This document shows positions 1 through 12,500 of a stretch of DNA of 64,000 nucleotides, in pieces (the stretch's first letter is position 1; each line of letters starts with the position of its first letter). Both the position numbers and the translations under genes were made by a program. This DNA is from Haliclystus octoradiatus (Eukaryota; Cnidaria; Staurozoa; Stauromedusae; Haliclystidae): assembly GCA_916610825.1 (NCBI GenBank), contig OU744450.1, positions 17,166,814-17,230,813 of the forward strand. Direction: 5' to 3'. The notes below the pieces were generated by a model that saw only the letters and a list, made by a program, of their open reading frames with translations, had not been told where the DNA came from and did not search any database.

Positions 1-439
1 TCCGTTTATAAATGTTTTTGATTTAGAAGGAAGACCATGATTATCGTTAACCTCTCATTTTCTTCTCCACTTCCAACAATGACAAAATGAAGCAGATAAA
101 ATAATCGTAATGAAACTCATTTGTCAAAATGTTACTATAGCAACAGACAAATCTGTCGCGGTTTCAAACAAATCAAAAGACTAATATGAGCGTAGAGTAA
201 ACATAAATGTGCAAATGAACAGTCTTCTAACAGAAGAACAGCAAACATTGAAATACAAACTCAAAAAATACTTCAAGCAAACCATCTGGCGATCTGATAT
301 GACCAAAGTGATGTGTCCGATGACATGACGCCTGGGATGTCATTGATTTCTGACTAAACCAAAGTAATGCTGGTTATTGGTTATGGCACCTCTGGCCTCA
401 CTGGACTGGCTTGAAACACAGCTCTGAGGCTAACAAAAC
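1..439. other. Upstream flank of THOC3, no gene seen
   Basis: No coding exon or mobile-element terminus was recognised here. The stretch precedes the THOC3 start codon and should contain its promoter and 5' UTR, but no TATA box or other core element stands out. A stop codon (taa, 431-433) lies in frame three codons before the chosen THOC3 start, so coding does not extend further upstream in this exon. Confidence 0.5.
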
Positions 440-559
440 ATGGATTTCATTAAAATGGCGGGCTATGATGAAGATGAACACGAAAGTTATTTTCTTGAAA
501 GGAAGAAATATTTCCAAAATAATTCAAGAACTAGAGATTTTTCTGCTCATAACTCAAAG
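440..559 (+). CDS. THOC3: THOC3 exon 1
   Basis: This exon has 40 codons in phase 0 and ends at a gtattg donor (560-561). It encodes an acidic start (MAGYDEDEHES from Met6) followed by the conserved segment NNSRTRDFSAHNSK that precedes the first WD repeat in THOC3. Two Met codons (440 and 455) both have A at -3 and G at +4; 440 is the first after the upstream in-frame stop, but 455 is equally plausible. The next exon starts at 13293 with VHSVAWN, exactly continuing the family sequence. Confidence 0.9.
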
Positions 560-3500
560 GTATTGTTTTATTCAACTTCTTTATTATACACAATGACCCT
601 GTGGTATCGTCAGGTGGAATACGTCTGCAAGACTGCAACTGCAAATCTGCAAATCTGCAAACTGCAATTAGAGTAGGATTTAGCCCATAGTGGATTTCAT
701 GTATGTTACGCCGAATATATCCGGCGTAAAATGTTACTGATTTTCCGAAATTTTGGCGTAGACATTCTCAAATCCTGGTATTTTCCTATAGTTTTCAAGT
801 AATTGTTGGCGTATTTTGGAATGGCGTAAAATTTGTACGAAGTGTCTATTTGACCGGCAGTCGCAGCCATTATGGATTCAACTGCGCATGCGCTGACAGT
901 CAATTACGTCATTCACTCGATCACGTGTTTCACTCGTCCCAGTATTAGGGTTAGGTTTAGGGTCCGATCACGTGATCCACCCGTTTAGTGTTAGGGTTAG
1001 GGTCAAGTCACGTGATACCACTCGGTCGAGTATAAATTCATTTCTGTTTCACTAGTTCTCGTCGGTTGGCGTAGCTCATTCGGATTGAGTCTGACTAGAG
1101 TGCAGGGTATGCTGGTTCGAGTCCTGGTCGATCCGAAATTTTCATTTATTTTCATTATTTATATCCCGAAATGTTTATAAGTTACTGTTCGTTCATTATA
1201 CGCATGCGTTGGTATCCATAATGGCTGCGACTGCCGGTCAAATTAGTAATAGTTACAGGCGAACAGTCGAACATAGCGAATAGTCGAACATAGATACTGT
1301 GACGTATACATCTTTGCGCATGCGCTGATGACTGCCGGTCAAATAGCCTTGGCGCTAAATGACCGGCTGCCGGTCAAATAGTCACAGCGAAATTTGTATT
1401 TGTGTGGCGTGAATTTGGCGTAAATATCTGGCGTTCCAACTTCCAAGTACAAGGATTCCACTATGGATTTAGGCCTAGATCATAAATAAAAAATAAATGT
1501 GTTAATGAATAACGTGTCAGTGTCTCCTATTCTCCTAACCGTAACCGACCTACCCAAGTTTACAGAGTACAGCAGAGAGTACAGCTGCCCCTGAGATTAT
1601 ATTTTCAAATTTTCAGCATCTCCACCCATAGTAGAATCCATGTATGTTACGCCGGATATATCCGGCGTAGAACTGAGTTGATTTTACGCCAATTAGATTT
1701 CTTTGGCGTAGAAATTTGATAATTTTCTATAGTTTTCAACTAAATTTGGGCTTTTTGGCTTATTCTTGAATACTGACTTGGTGTGGCGTAATTTTGGCAT
1801 AACTATCCGGCGTTCCAAATTCAAGGATTCCACTATGGTCTCTGGCGCCCGCGATAATTTTTTAATAATTTTAATTTTAATTTTAATTAATAATTTTTTC
1901 GGAAGCCTTATTAGTAGGCCTACCAGCTAGGTAGGCCTCCCATCATATACTATAAAGTAGCCCATAATGGAATCGATGTATGTTACGCCGGATATATCCG
2001 GCGAAAAACTGAGTTGATGTTATAGTCCAGTCAATCTAAAATTTGACCAAGGACAAATTTCAACACAAGCTTTTTTTATGGAATATAGGGTAGAATTTTA
2101 TGCTGAACAACATGTCAAAAATCGAGAAAAATCGAAGCTGCGGAAGGTGCTCAATTTTATAGAAATTAGTTACGGTCGGCATGAAAGCGAGTCTGTGTCA
2201 TTTAGGGCTAAAAACTGAGCGATATTTCTTAAAATAAGAGAATGTACGCAATCAAGAAGAATACACTCAGTGACACAAGATAATTACAGAAAAAAAGAAA
2301 AGTTGATAATTATAACAGAAAAAACCAGAACGAGGCTAAAAATTATATTAGGGGATTTACTGTACTTTTACTGTACTATCACCAATAACGCCTGATAAAA
2401 TGCGCATTAAACAGGCTAGGCCTAAGAACACGCATTAGCTCCTTGCAAATAGAGGCAAATCGATGTATGTAACGATTATATTAATTAACTACCAGGCAAA
2501 TATTAAAATTTTAAATTCTATTTACATCGGCAAAATCAAAATAAATCATATATAAATCAAGTAGACCACCCCGTACGAAGTAAGGATGCATCTAATCAAC
2601 CTCAATCCACCCCATAGGCATTACAGGTACATCTAATCACCCTCAGTAGTATAATAGGTGTGATCCAAGAGTCCAATACCAAGAACAGGAACATTTCTGA
2701 CATCATAAAATGATATCTAGGTTGCATAGAATGTATATATATAAATCAAGTAGACCGTCCCATAGGCATTACAGGTACATCTAATCACCCTCAGTAGTAT
2801 AATAGGTGTGATCCAAGAGTCCAATACCAAGAACAGGAACATTTCTGAAATCATAAAATCATATCTAGGTCGCATAGAATATATATATAAATCGAGTAGA
2901 CCATCCCATAGGCATTACAGTTACATCTAAAGACCCTCAGAAGTATAATAGGTGTGATCCAAGAGTCCAATACCAAGAACAGGAACATTTCTGACATCAT
3001 AAAATGATATCTAGGTTGCATAGAATGTATATATAAATCAAGTAGACCATCCCATAGGCATTACAGGTACATCTAATCACCCTCAGTAGTATAATAGGTG
3101 TGATGCAAGAGTTTATACCAAGAACATGAACATTTCTGACATCATAAAATGATATCTAGGCTGCATAGAATGTATATATAAATCAAGTAGACCATCCCAT
3201 AGGCATTACAGGTACATCTAATCACCCTCAGTAGTATAATAGGTGTGATCCAAGAGTCCAATACCAAGAACAGGAACATTTCTGACATCATAAAATCATA
3301 TCTAGGTTGCATAGAATGTATATATAAATCAAGTAGACCATCCCATAGGCATTACAGGTACATCTAATCACCCTCAGTTGTATAATAGGTGTGGTCCAAG
3401 AGTCCAATGCCAAGAACAGGAACATTTCTGACATCATAAAATCATATCTAGGTCGCATAGAATATATATATAAATCGAGTAGACCATCCCATAGGCATTA

Positions 3501-6500
3501 CAGTTACATCTAAAGACCCTCAGAAGTATAATAGGTGAGGTCCAAGCGTCCAATACCAAGAACAGGAACATTTCTGACATCATAAAATCATATCTAGGTT
3601 GCATGGAATATATATATAAACCGAGTAGACCATCCCATAGCCATTACAGGTACATCTAATCATCCTCAGTAGTATAATAGATGTAGCCCAAGAGTCCAAT
3701 ATCAAGAACAGGAACATTTCTGACATCATAAAATGATATCTAGGTTGCATAGAATGTATATATTTAAATCAAGTAGACCATCTCATAGGCATTACAGGTA
3801 CATCTAATCACCCTCAGTAGTATAATAGGTATCTATGTCTAAAATCTATGTTTATAAAATAATATAGATGTTTAATAAAATGGATGTATATTTCTAATAA
3901 AATCCATTCAAAATAGGTTGAAGAGACATTCAACCATTGTTGCGATAATTAACAGGTGTGGTCGAAGGGTCCACAGATGATCACAAGAACATCTTCAGAT
4001 GCTCAAAAGGTATCTGGGCTGCACGATATCAGATAAGCAATGTTTGTAAATTAGGGGTTGAGCAACATTTCGGGCCCTTTAGGACTCATCAGGACGCGTT
4101 ATTGCCCTAAATTTTGTCTGTGAAATCCTGAAAAGCATTCTGATCTCTGTTATTGCGTTATCGATGAGTTTTGCGTTATATAAAAACAAAAACATTGAAG
4201 AAGTTTTACAGAATATTTCAGATAAAATCATAGCGAAATTCCCTTTTGGGATGCCAGAATTCAAAAAGTTCTCCAGGGGGTGAATCTCCAGACCCCTATT
4301 TAAAGACTTTAATCCTGTTTTCCTACTTTTATCATCCAAAATGTTTAGTATTTTCAAACATCTTGCTCACCATTCAAACTTTGCATGTAAAGCTAAATAT
4401 TAATAATACGATTTAAAAGCAAATAGGTCTGAATTGAATCAATTTCAAGAAAGCTCTTTCGTTTGAATGCATGAAATTTGCAACTTTCGTTGTGTTATGC
4501 GTGAAATTGTACATATTGAGTACGTAAATACGTTATTGCCATGGCATATAGGGGGCCAACAGTTGTGTGCACTGTTATACGGGGTGCATTAATATGCTGC
4601 CAAACTATGTTAGCAATAAAGATAATACAAATGTTATTGGTCCTGATTTGGATCACTCAGCAGAATTGATGCTATCATGTGTAATACTGTTACAGCAGAG
4701 CCCATAGGAATTGGCTAATGTCCATGCATTTACATCCAAATATCTGGGAGTCTTACATCCTGTCTTAACCACTATGTCTTAACAAACAACTGAGAACTGA
4801 ATCCCATGATCATTTTCATTATCACATCATGCTACATATCGAAGAAACATTAGAATAATTGAATATAATTCATTTAAAATATGTTATTATTGTTTCACTT
4901 ACTTTTAATTAAAATGCTAACTTTGATTTTGGAAAATGGAAAGCCAATACAATAAGTGTTAGGCCCTATTGAATTTATTTCTACGGATTTTGCTTTGAAG
5001 CCTTGATAATCATAATGCCTGTCATCCTTCGTTTTCCCCTGCAATATAACACTTGGAGGACCTTCGAACTGATAAAATTCCATTGAGAATTATTTCGTGA
5101 AAGAGTTTCTTCGAATCAAATATCTTTGAGTACCAACATTAGGAGGAAAGTCTACCATTTCACCAATCACCATTAAACCATAAAAAATCATACGCAAACC
5201 TGAATGATACCCGAACGATGTCTACCATCTTGTTGTATTGTCTTTCGATCAAAATTTGACAGTTTTCCGAAAACATGTCGCGCTCAGCCTATGCGCAGAC
5301 GTTTTGTAGGAGGCATAATGGCATTTTAGAAAGGGTTAATAATTTACGACTTTAAACGCAAATAAAGTAATGTCCCGCCACCTCGATTTTTCTTGATTTT
5401 TAGTATGTTGTTGAGCGTTAAATTCTGTTCTAGAATCTGTAAAAAAAAAGCTGTGTTGCAATTAGTCCTGGGTTCCGTGTTTTTTCGATCTAGATTGACT
5501 GGACTATTACGCCAATTTGATTTCTTTGGCGTGGAAATTTGATAATTTTCTACAATTTTCGACGAAGTTTGGATTTTTTTGGCGTATTCTTGAATGCTTA
5601 CTTCGCGTGGCGTAATTTCGGCGTAAATATCCAGTGTTCCAATTTTAAGGATTCCACTAAGTAAGTAATGTAGACAGTGTCCCCTCCCAAAGTCACCCGT
5701 ACCACTCCTCTATTTCTCAGATCAATATTCTATAGAAAATAGTCGCAATAAGGCTTCCGAAAAATTTTGCGCGCCGGCTGGAGATACTAAAAGTGTTATC
5801 TTGGGGGCGTCTCTGCCGTACTCTGAAAACTGGCTAAGATATACATAGAAAAAGAGAAAATTACAAACAATATAATAACAGGGTTGATAATCCAGTCTGC
5901 TAATAATGGCGACGAGACCTCGGGGGCCGCAGCGCCGAAAAAAGTTAGGGACAGGGGCAGCAATTGATGAAATTTGATTTCAGGAGCGGAAAAATCCAAA
6001 AAAAGCAAAACTTGCAAAGAAAATGACAAAAAATCTTTTTTTTAACTGCCAATTTTCAATAGAAACTGCAGCTTCAAGGGTGGCAATCACGAGAAAAATT
6101 TTCATCTCGGGGGTGCAGCTGCCATGCTTTGCAGACCGGTGGATAATTAAACTTCGAGTAAATACTTCTCAAGGACTCAAGCCTCAAGGTTACTGGCAGT
6201 CAAGGACAAGGTGTAGGCTCAGTGAGTCAGTAGGGTAGGCCTCCCCGGCAGGAGCCAGTTTGCAGAGAAGGGCACTTTTCGACGAGGTCTCTGGGAGTCG
6301 AGGGCGACACGGGATATTCGCCCGCGGGCACAGGCGCTTTAACAAATTTTTGCCTTCTCTGCGGCCTGCGGGAGGATAATCAATATTATATAGAAAATAG
6401 TAGGGGAGAGCGGGGTGAAATGAAACGGGGGTGGATACAAAATTGCAGCAGAACATTGTTCTTATATAGTGTAAACATTGTGGAAAGTTTATTTCGATAC

Positions 6501-9500
6501 ATAAAGTAAATAAAATATTATAAGCCTTTGAAAATTTGTACACGCGATGCAAGTCATTCGCTGTTCACATCGCATTTGATTTTATTTCATTTCTTCACAC
6601 ATCAGGTGCTATTGCATACCATTGTGTAGAGAATTTCCGTGTTATGACGGAGGCGGTTGTTATTTTTGTCCTTTCTAACAAACTTGAACATGGCGGGAAA
6701 CATTTCAATCACAGTCTGGCTTTTCTCACTGCTTTGCTTTGTTGTTGCTCCGCCTTTGGTTTCACACCAAGAAGGAATCATTAATTTTAATCCATTAAAT
6801 TGGTTCAATTGCCTCTTTTCATTAGTAAATATCCAGCTGCTATTATTTCTATGAACCATTGATCCTTTTGTTGTTTTATTTTCAACGTAAAATTAATGAG
6901 TTTGAATTGTCTTGTTTTACTATTGAGTTACTATTTCCCTCGTGAATCAGTGTGAATTATAATGTAAACAAAACATTTGCATGAGCAGTTTCTCTGAATT
7001 TGACACTTTCGGAAGGAAAGCGACTTTTTCGAAAGACTGCATGAAATTAAATGTTGTTTTATTCATATTATTGTTGTATATTATCAGAAGTTCACACAAA
7101 GAGAACCACAGTCTGCATTGGCCATCAAGTAGAATCTAATCTTCAAGTTTCACAACAAGAATATAGATAGTGTAATGATTAAATAAACAAGGCCACGTAA
7201 TAGCCTAAAGGAGGCTGCTCCATTATCAACTAATACAGAGGCTGTTAGATAACTGTTATACAACAACTTCCCCTCTTCTACGTTAAGATATATTAAATAA
7301 CAAGATAATAACAAGAAAAAAGATTTATAACTATGTTATACAGTCATACATTATTAATGCCATATCGAGACGGTGGCTTAGATACTCTAGAAGAATGCCT
7401 AGGCCCACCATTAGATGCGTTATCTAAGTCATGGGTCGATTCATTGTCACTCAAGTCAATGTCATCAGTCTGATTTAAATACCGTTCCCCATTATTTAAG
7501 TTGGGTTGCACCTCAAAAACTGCAGATGGTAGTCGACAAATTTGATTATTCGAAGCAAGCACTGTACGTCCCTCCAATTGCAGCCAGGCAGTATTATTTG
7601 ATTTGGGGATTACCAATTCAGCGATTTTAGTGGGACTTTTAGAAATTTGACGATATAAAACAGTGTCCCCAGGATTGTAATTTCCAATAAATGGCACCCT
7701 CTAACAATGACCAATGAGCTACTCAGCAGGAGACCTACTACGTGTGACTGAGGTAGAGCGGCGAATAAGCAAGATCTTATTTAGAAACATCTTGAAAGAA
7801 ATGCGTAAATTTGGCTTCCAAGATTTCATTAGACACTTCACGGTTTGGACTGCGCGTTCCGCTAAACCGTTAGATCGTGGAAAATATTGTGGAGATCCCG
7901 ATTTGTAGCAGCCAGAACTCGCAAGCCAATGGACAATGTCGTCATTGATAAATTCACACACGTTGTCAGAAACAAGATGTTTTGCTACTCCAAAGCGAGA
8001 GAAAAGGGTCGAAAATATACGTACCTATCAGGGCATCTAAAGGCTTCAATCCACCCTGTACTTGCATCTACAATATTGCAAAAATCCATATGCAAACGTT
8101 CCCATAGGACTACTTCCGGGCCAAACATGAACAGTTTTAGTAACCCTAGGGCGTAATTTACAGCATTCTGCACACTGAAAAATGTAACGATCTGCATCTC
8201 TGGCCATTCCTGGCCACGATGCCCCATTAGAGAGAAAGCGTTGAGTAGCATTGATTCCCTGGCGGGTAGAATGAGCCTTTTTTAAAACATTGACACATAG
8301 AATGGGGGGTATATATGGGCTTGATCCGCATTAAGCATCTCTTTCAAGCGTTAGATTCTCTGAAACACGACTAAAAGGACGCTCGGCTTCAGATGGCTGC
8401 TTCCAGTCACCAGAAATAATGCGCTTTTTGACTCATGGTTACGTAAGTGACCTCAAGTCTATCCTGTCATGGTGGAAACGTTTTCATTTCATTTCATTTT
8501 TGACTAAATCTATTGTTCTTTTGAAATGACGTTCAACATAGCCTAAAAAAAAAAAAGATTGCTCAAGAAACACCATTTTATTGTTAAAAACACAATGGGC
8601 AAGCTGTGTGATTATTCCAAATTTTTAGCCAAATTTTCCATTGCCCGCCATGATGGCCGACTCGCAGCTTAGCGAGATTACAATTGCATTATTAAATGAA
8701 ATGTTTTCTAATACTCCTGGATTAGTTTACATCGTGATGATTATCTCTTCATTGGTAGAACACATGATTGTTTTCTTCTTCTCGTCATTTGAAATGGTTA
8801 ATGAAAGGTTTTAATCGTTCTGTAACATCACTATTTGAGGTGAAACTTCGAAGATAATTGTTGTTGTGTTTTGACCATGAGAACTTTTAAACCGACAATT
8901 CATCATTCGGTTGGGGGCTTAGACAAGACAGTATTATATATTTATTGTTTGTATTGTTTTCTGAAGTTATTTATTACGTGAAACTGCTAAGCCAGTCGTC
9001 ATGGTTTTATTTGGTTTATTAAAATGTTTTCATTCTGCTGCAACATCAGCTTAAGACGAGACAATTTTGCACGTCATTTACAACTCACACCTGTATTATA
9101 TGGCCAACAGAGCCTTACTGAATTCTATTCAGAAATTAACAAAACCAGCCCCACAATTAAGTTCACTATGGATTCATCTACTAGTGAGATAGCATTCTTA
9201 GACCTAAAAATTGATTTTTGGGGTTGTAAATCCCAAGGAATTTGATTGTCTATGCTTGTTTAGTAGTGAAAATCAGTTCGTTTGTTATCTCTTGGTATGG
9301 TCTAGTGGTGGAGTGTCTGCATCAGGCGAACGGGGTTTGGGTTTCGATCCCACCGGTTTGCATTAAAATTTTTTCTTTTTTTCTTTGATTTATTATTTGG
9401 GTATATTTTTCTTTATATTATTATATTATTTGGATATTGTTATAATTTATTTTATTTTATTTGATTGAAGTTGATTTTTTTATTTGATCTGATTTTTATA

Positions 9501-12500
9501 TCATTCGATTGGATTGATTTACTTTTTTGAATTTGATTTGATTTGATTTTTCTTTGCATGATGATTTGATTGATTTGATATTCTATTGAATTTGATTTCA
9601 ATTGGTTTATTTTGATTATTATATTATTCACCATGAGTCTGAGCGTAGCGGAGCTATTTTTTATGGATGTCGCTACAGGGTCACAATCAGTGGCCGATTT
9701 CAAGTCATTAAAAGAGATGACTGGTTGCAAAAAGGCTTGGTCGCAAGAACTGTTCAGTGAAACATTAGCAACGATGTCATCTCGGGTCAGCTGCGAAATG
9801 GAGAGGCGAGATAGAGCATCAGCGTGGTAGATTTCATCGCCAGGCTTGTGAACGATAGTGACGTCGAATGCCATAAGCTTAATTGCCCAACGGCAGAGTC
9901 TGGCAGACGCTGTTTTGGGGATAGGCTGGTCAGCACCAAATAAATGAATTAAAGCTTTGAGATCTGTAATGAGATTAAATGTTGCCCAAGTAATAGCTCC
10001 CTCAAACGCTCAATACACCACACTATTCCCAATGCCTTACGCTCAGTAGCAGAATAATTTTTTCAGCTTGATTCAAAAGCCAGAAATATTGATAACAGGT
10101 TTGCCCTCTTGAGTTAGTACCCCTGCAATTGCGTATTCAGAAGCATCCGTGGTCAATGTTGCTTCTTTGAGACAATCGGCAAGACATGAATTGTTCCATA
10201 ACTGCGTTTAAGCGATTCTTCTGTTTTTGCAAAAATTAATACATCATCCTGATACGCAAGTGCACCTTTCAGACCTTTTAAAACTTCTTTGATGATTCGC
10301 TGAAAATTCGCTGAGCTGTTTCGCATGCCCATTTGTAACCGTGTAACACGATATAATCCTTTGTTGGTATTTATAATTGACAATTCCTGCGCAAAATCAT
10401 CTAATTTCACCTGCAAGTATGCAGGTTGTAATCAATTTTAGCGAAATAGCAAGCACCGTTCATTTTTGAAAATATAGTCTCGATGTTGGGTATATGATAA
10501 TCATTGTGTAAGATCTTGCCATTCACATGCACACTGAAGTCAGCACACATCCGTAAGACTCCTGACCGCTTTTTTACCTAAACAACTGAGCTTGCATTCT
10601 CTACCCCTCCTGATGTGATCGGCTCAATTACTCCCATAGCTTGTAATTTATTTAATTCATTATCTACCGCATCTTGCAAAGGGAAGGGAACAGGTAAAAC
10701 ATTGGGCGTGCACCCTCCTTTAGTTTCATTGAGGCAATAACACCACTCATATAAGGTAACGGTTCTACTTCTTGAATGACAGAATCAACATGACCAGAGC
10801 AATCAAAATTTTGACCTAACAATCCGTATGTACGACTAGAATCTACAATATAAAATATTACATTTGATAAATTACTGCGACAATTTACATTAAGTTTACA
10901 GCTACCTAAAATAGCTAATTCATGATCGTCACATAACACTTAAATTATTTGCTGTTACATTTCAAGTTTGGGCAGCCGATTTTTTCCCACATTATTTTCA
11001 ACAGAACAGAACAGAACAAGCCGCACCTGTGCCATGTAACATTTCCACTGGAACACCATTAACGAGAGTCTCTTCAGTCATTAAGGTCATGTTATTGATA
11101 TCATCATAAGAATGGCAAATAATGAAACTTACGTCGGCGTCATTGTGCGACAAATTATCATTACCATTATCATCCCTAATCCGTCTCCCTAATCGATCAT
11201 CATAATTACCATTATCGTTAAGGTTGTTTACTTGATTATCGCTCTGACGGCCATTACCATTGCTCTTTTTATAACAGCACACAGCAAAATGACCTCTTTT
11301 GTTGCAAATCGAGCAGTTCTTGTTAAATGCATGACATGCACATGGTGGATGACTTGTATCGCAAAATTTGCATTTCCAAACTTTTTTGCTATAGTTCGGT
11401 TTTGAATTACCAGCCCCACTCTGCATTAATAGGTTCAGTCTTTGTAGAGACGCTTGTATCAGTAATGAACGCCAAAGTCTGATTGTAGAGGCATATACGC
11501 TCTGGAAGGTCTTCAAATGTGGTATTTGGGTATAGTTTAATGTAATCAAGCAGTTCTTGCAAGATTCTATCATCATTAAAGCAGTTGATGAAAACCAGCT
11601 TTTTAATCTCTTCTGCAGGATCAGATATTGCTTTAAGTTGTGAAAAGTCACATCTTTCACCAGCATAATTGATTTGTGCATAGACATATTCAACTGATTC
11701 ATTGTCAGCTTTCTGAAGTGATATAAATTTTGTCCTCTCTCCCAATAAAAATTTTACTTTTGGCTCCAAGTAATCTTTTGCTAGCGAGTCGAAACCGTTA
11801 TACAACAATTATATTGGTTAAATCTAATTAAAACCCATTTGAATGATTATCCTTACTCATATTCTCTCAACTATAACTGAAATTTGAAAGATTATACTGG
11901 TATGTGAAAATGTTATCGTGTTTTATGGAGACTAATTTTTTCGAATGGAAAATAATAATCTTATAAATTTATATTTGGAAGTAAGTGTCTTTATCTATTA
12001 ATTTATTATTGTTAATATCAATTTTTATAGGCTCAATAGCTATGATACTCAATTTATTTGAACAAATTCGATGAAATAATGATAGTCCTAACTTTGTGAT
12101 CCTTCTGTTTCACCCCACATTTTCGCAAAATTGCGATTTTGAAAAACTATAATTCTTCCTTTAAACATTGTTTCAGCTTTGATTTGACAATATTCAGGTA
12201 TTTTTTAATATAAACTTCAGACTATTTCCTACAAATCGATACCAAACAATTTTGCATGAGCCTTGCATGAGCCGTTTTGGAGCAATAATTTTTTCAAGAA
12301 AATTTGTTCTAATTCACCCCGCTCTCTCCCCTATTTAATTACTTTTTCAAGAAACGAGTATTTGCAGCGATAAAGCAATTGAGGTTACTTCCAAATATTC
12401 CAAAAGTAACAAAGTAATTAGTAATTAATTACTTTTTTTGCAAAGGAATTAGTAATTTGTAATTAATAACTTTTTTCGGAAAAGTAATTAGTAATGTAAT

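Larger units (their letters stand above)
847..1245. mobile_element. Nested MITE with about 45-bp inverted ends
   Basis: The left end (tttgaccggcagtcgcagcc followed by attatgg and a gcgcatgcg run) is mirrored at 1200-1245 (gcatgcg, ccataatgg, ctgcgactgccggtcaaa). It sits inside M1 copy 1 and encloses telomere-like repeats and a tRNA-like sequence. A third copy of the end motif (gactgccggtcaaatag) occurs at about 1329-1345, so the insertion history may be more complex than one element. Confidence 0.6.
685..1466. mobile_element. MITE family M1, copy 1 (enlarged by nested insertion)
   Basis: The element is bounded by the inverted termini CCATAGTGGATTTCATG and AAGGATTCCACTATGG. Inside the left end is TTACGCCGAATATATCCGG, a motif also found in copies 2 and 3 of the family. 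The flanks resemble each other (gatttagcc on the left, gatttaggcc on the right), suggesting an 8-9 bp target duplication. Copies 2 and 3 are 211-213 bp, so the extra roughly 570 bp here is inserted material: a nested MITE with a tRNA-like sequence, plus further copies of CTGCCGGTCAAATAG near 1335-1380. Confidence 0.75.
2023..5506. mobile_element. 3.5-kb non-autonomous TIR element with 3-bp TTA target duplication
   Basis: The perfect terminal inverted repeat TAGTCCAGTCAATCTA opens the element, and its complement TAGATTGACTGGACTA closes it. Imperfect inverted similarity continues for about 130 bp inward (shared blocks such as agcttttttt, gaacaacat/caacaacat and atcgagaaaaatcgaagc). The flanks are tta on both sides (2020-2022 and 5507-5509). 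A 3-bp TWA duplication is typical of PIF/Harbinger, but no transposase was found and a TA-duplicating family is possible. Cargo: an array of roughly 146-bp repeats and an exon-like ORF on the minus strand. Confidence 0.8.
1962..5659. mobile_element. MITE family M1, copy 3, split by a TIR element
   Basis: The left part (1962-2022) matches the left 60 bp of copy 2, and the right part (5510-5659) matches the rest, ending ggattccacta. Together they total 211 bp, almost the size of copy 2. The break is exactly at the insertion 2023-5506, which duplicated the triplet tta of the MITE. Confidence 0.8.
8440..9620. other. Insertion in gypsy B between RNase H and integrase
   Basis: Gypsy coding signal stops at about 8340 and resumes near 9640. 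The interval holds low-complexity TTTCATTTCATTTC, a Penelope-like RT fragment on the + strand, a tRNA-like sequence and a long GATTTGATTT-rich tract (9460-9620). No clean borders or target duplication could be assigned. Confidence 0.5.
6401..12333. mobile_element. TIR-bounded block enclosing a gypsy remnant
   Basis: The left end taggggagagcggggtgaa is mirrored at 12311-12333 (ttcaccccgctctctcccc, then ta). A related end recurs at about 12772-12800 (tcccgctctccccta). TA at both borders would fit a mariner-type duplication. The interior near both ends also shows ggggtgaaa/tttcacccc motifs. It is inferred that a non-autonomous DNA element was expanded by insertion of a Ty3/gypsy copy; independent MITE fragments at each side are an alternative. 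Confidence 0.5.

Noticed and set aside
411..596. 61-codon ORF overlapping THOC3 exon 1 in another frame
   Set aside because: Shadow of exon 1; no family similarity, and it runs past the splice donor.
1063..1135. Functional tRNA gene
   Set aside because: A and B boxes are present but acceptor and T stems do not pair, so only a tRNA-like repeat is called. The same applies to 9289-9361 and 54543-54626.
2541..3830. CRISPR array, because of regular repeats
   Set aside because: The whole 146-bp unit is repeated without unique spacers; it is a satellite-type tandem array.
6190..6859. Overlapping ORFs of 65-120 codons on both strands
   Set aside because: No recognisable domain, and composition changes with the frame; they look like chance frames in intron sequence.
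11792..11820. Possible 5' LTR end of gypsy B (gttatacaaca similar to the 7.26 kb edge)
   Set aside because: The Gag frame appears to read through it, and no LTR body is seen next to it; probably coincidence.
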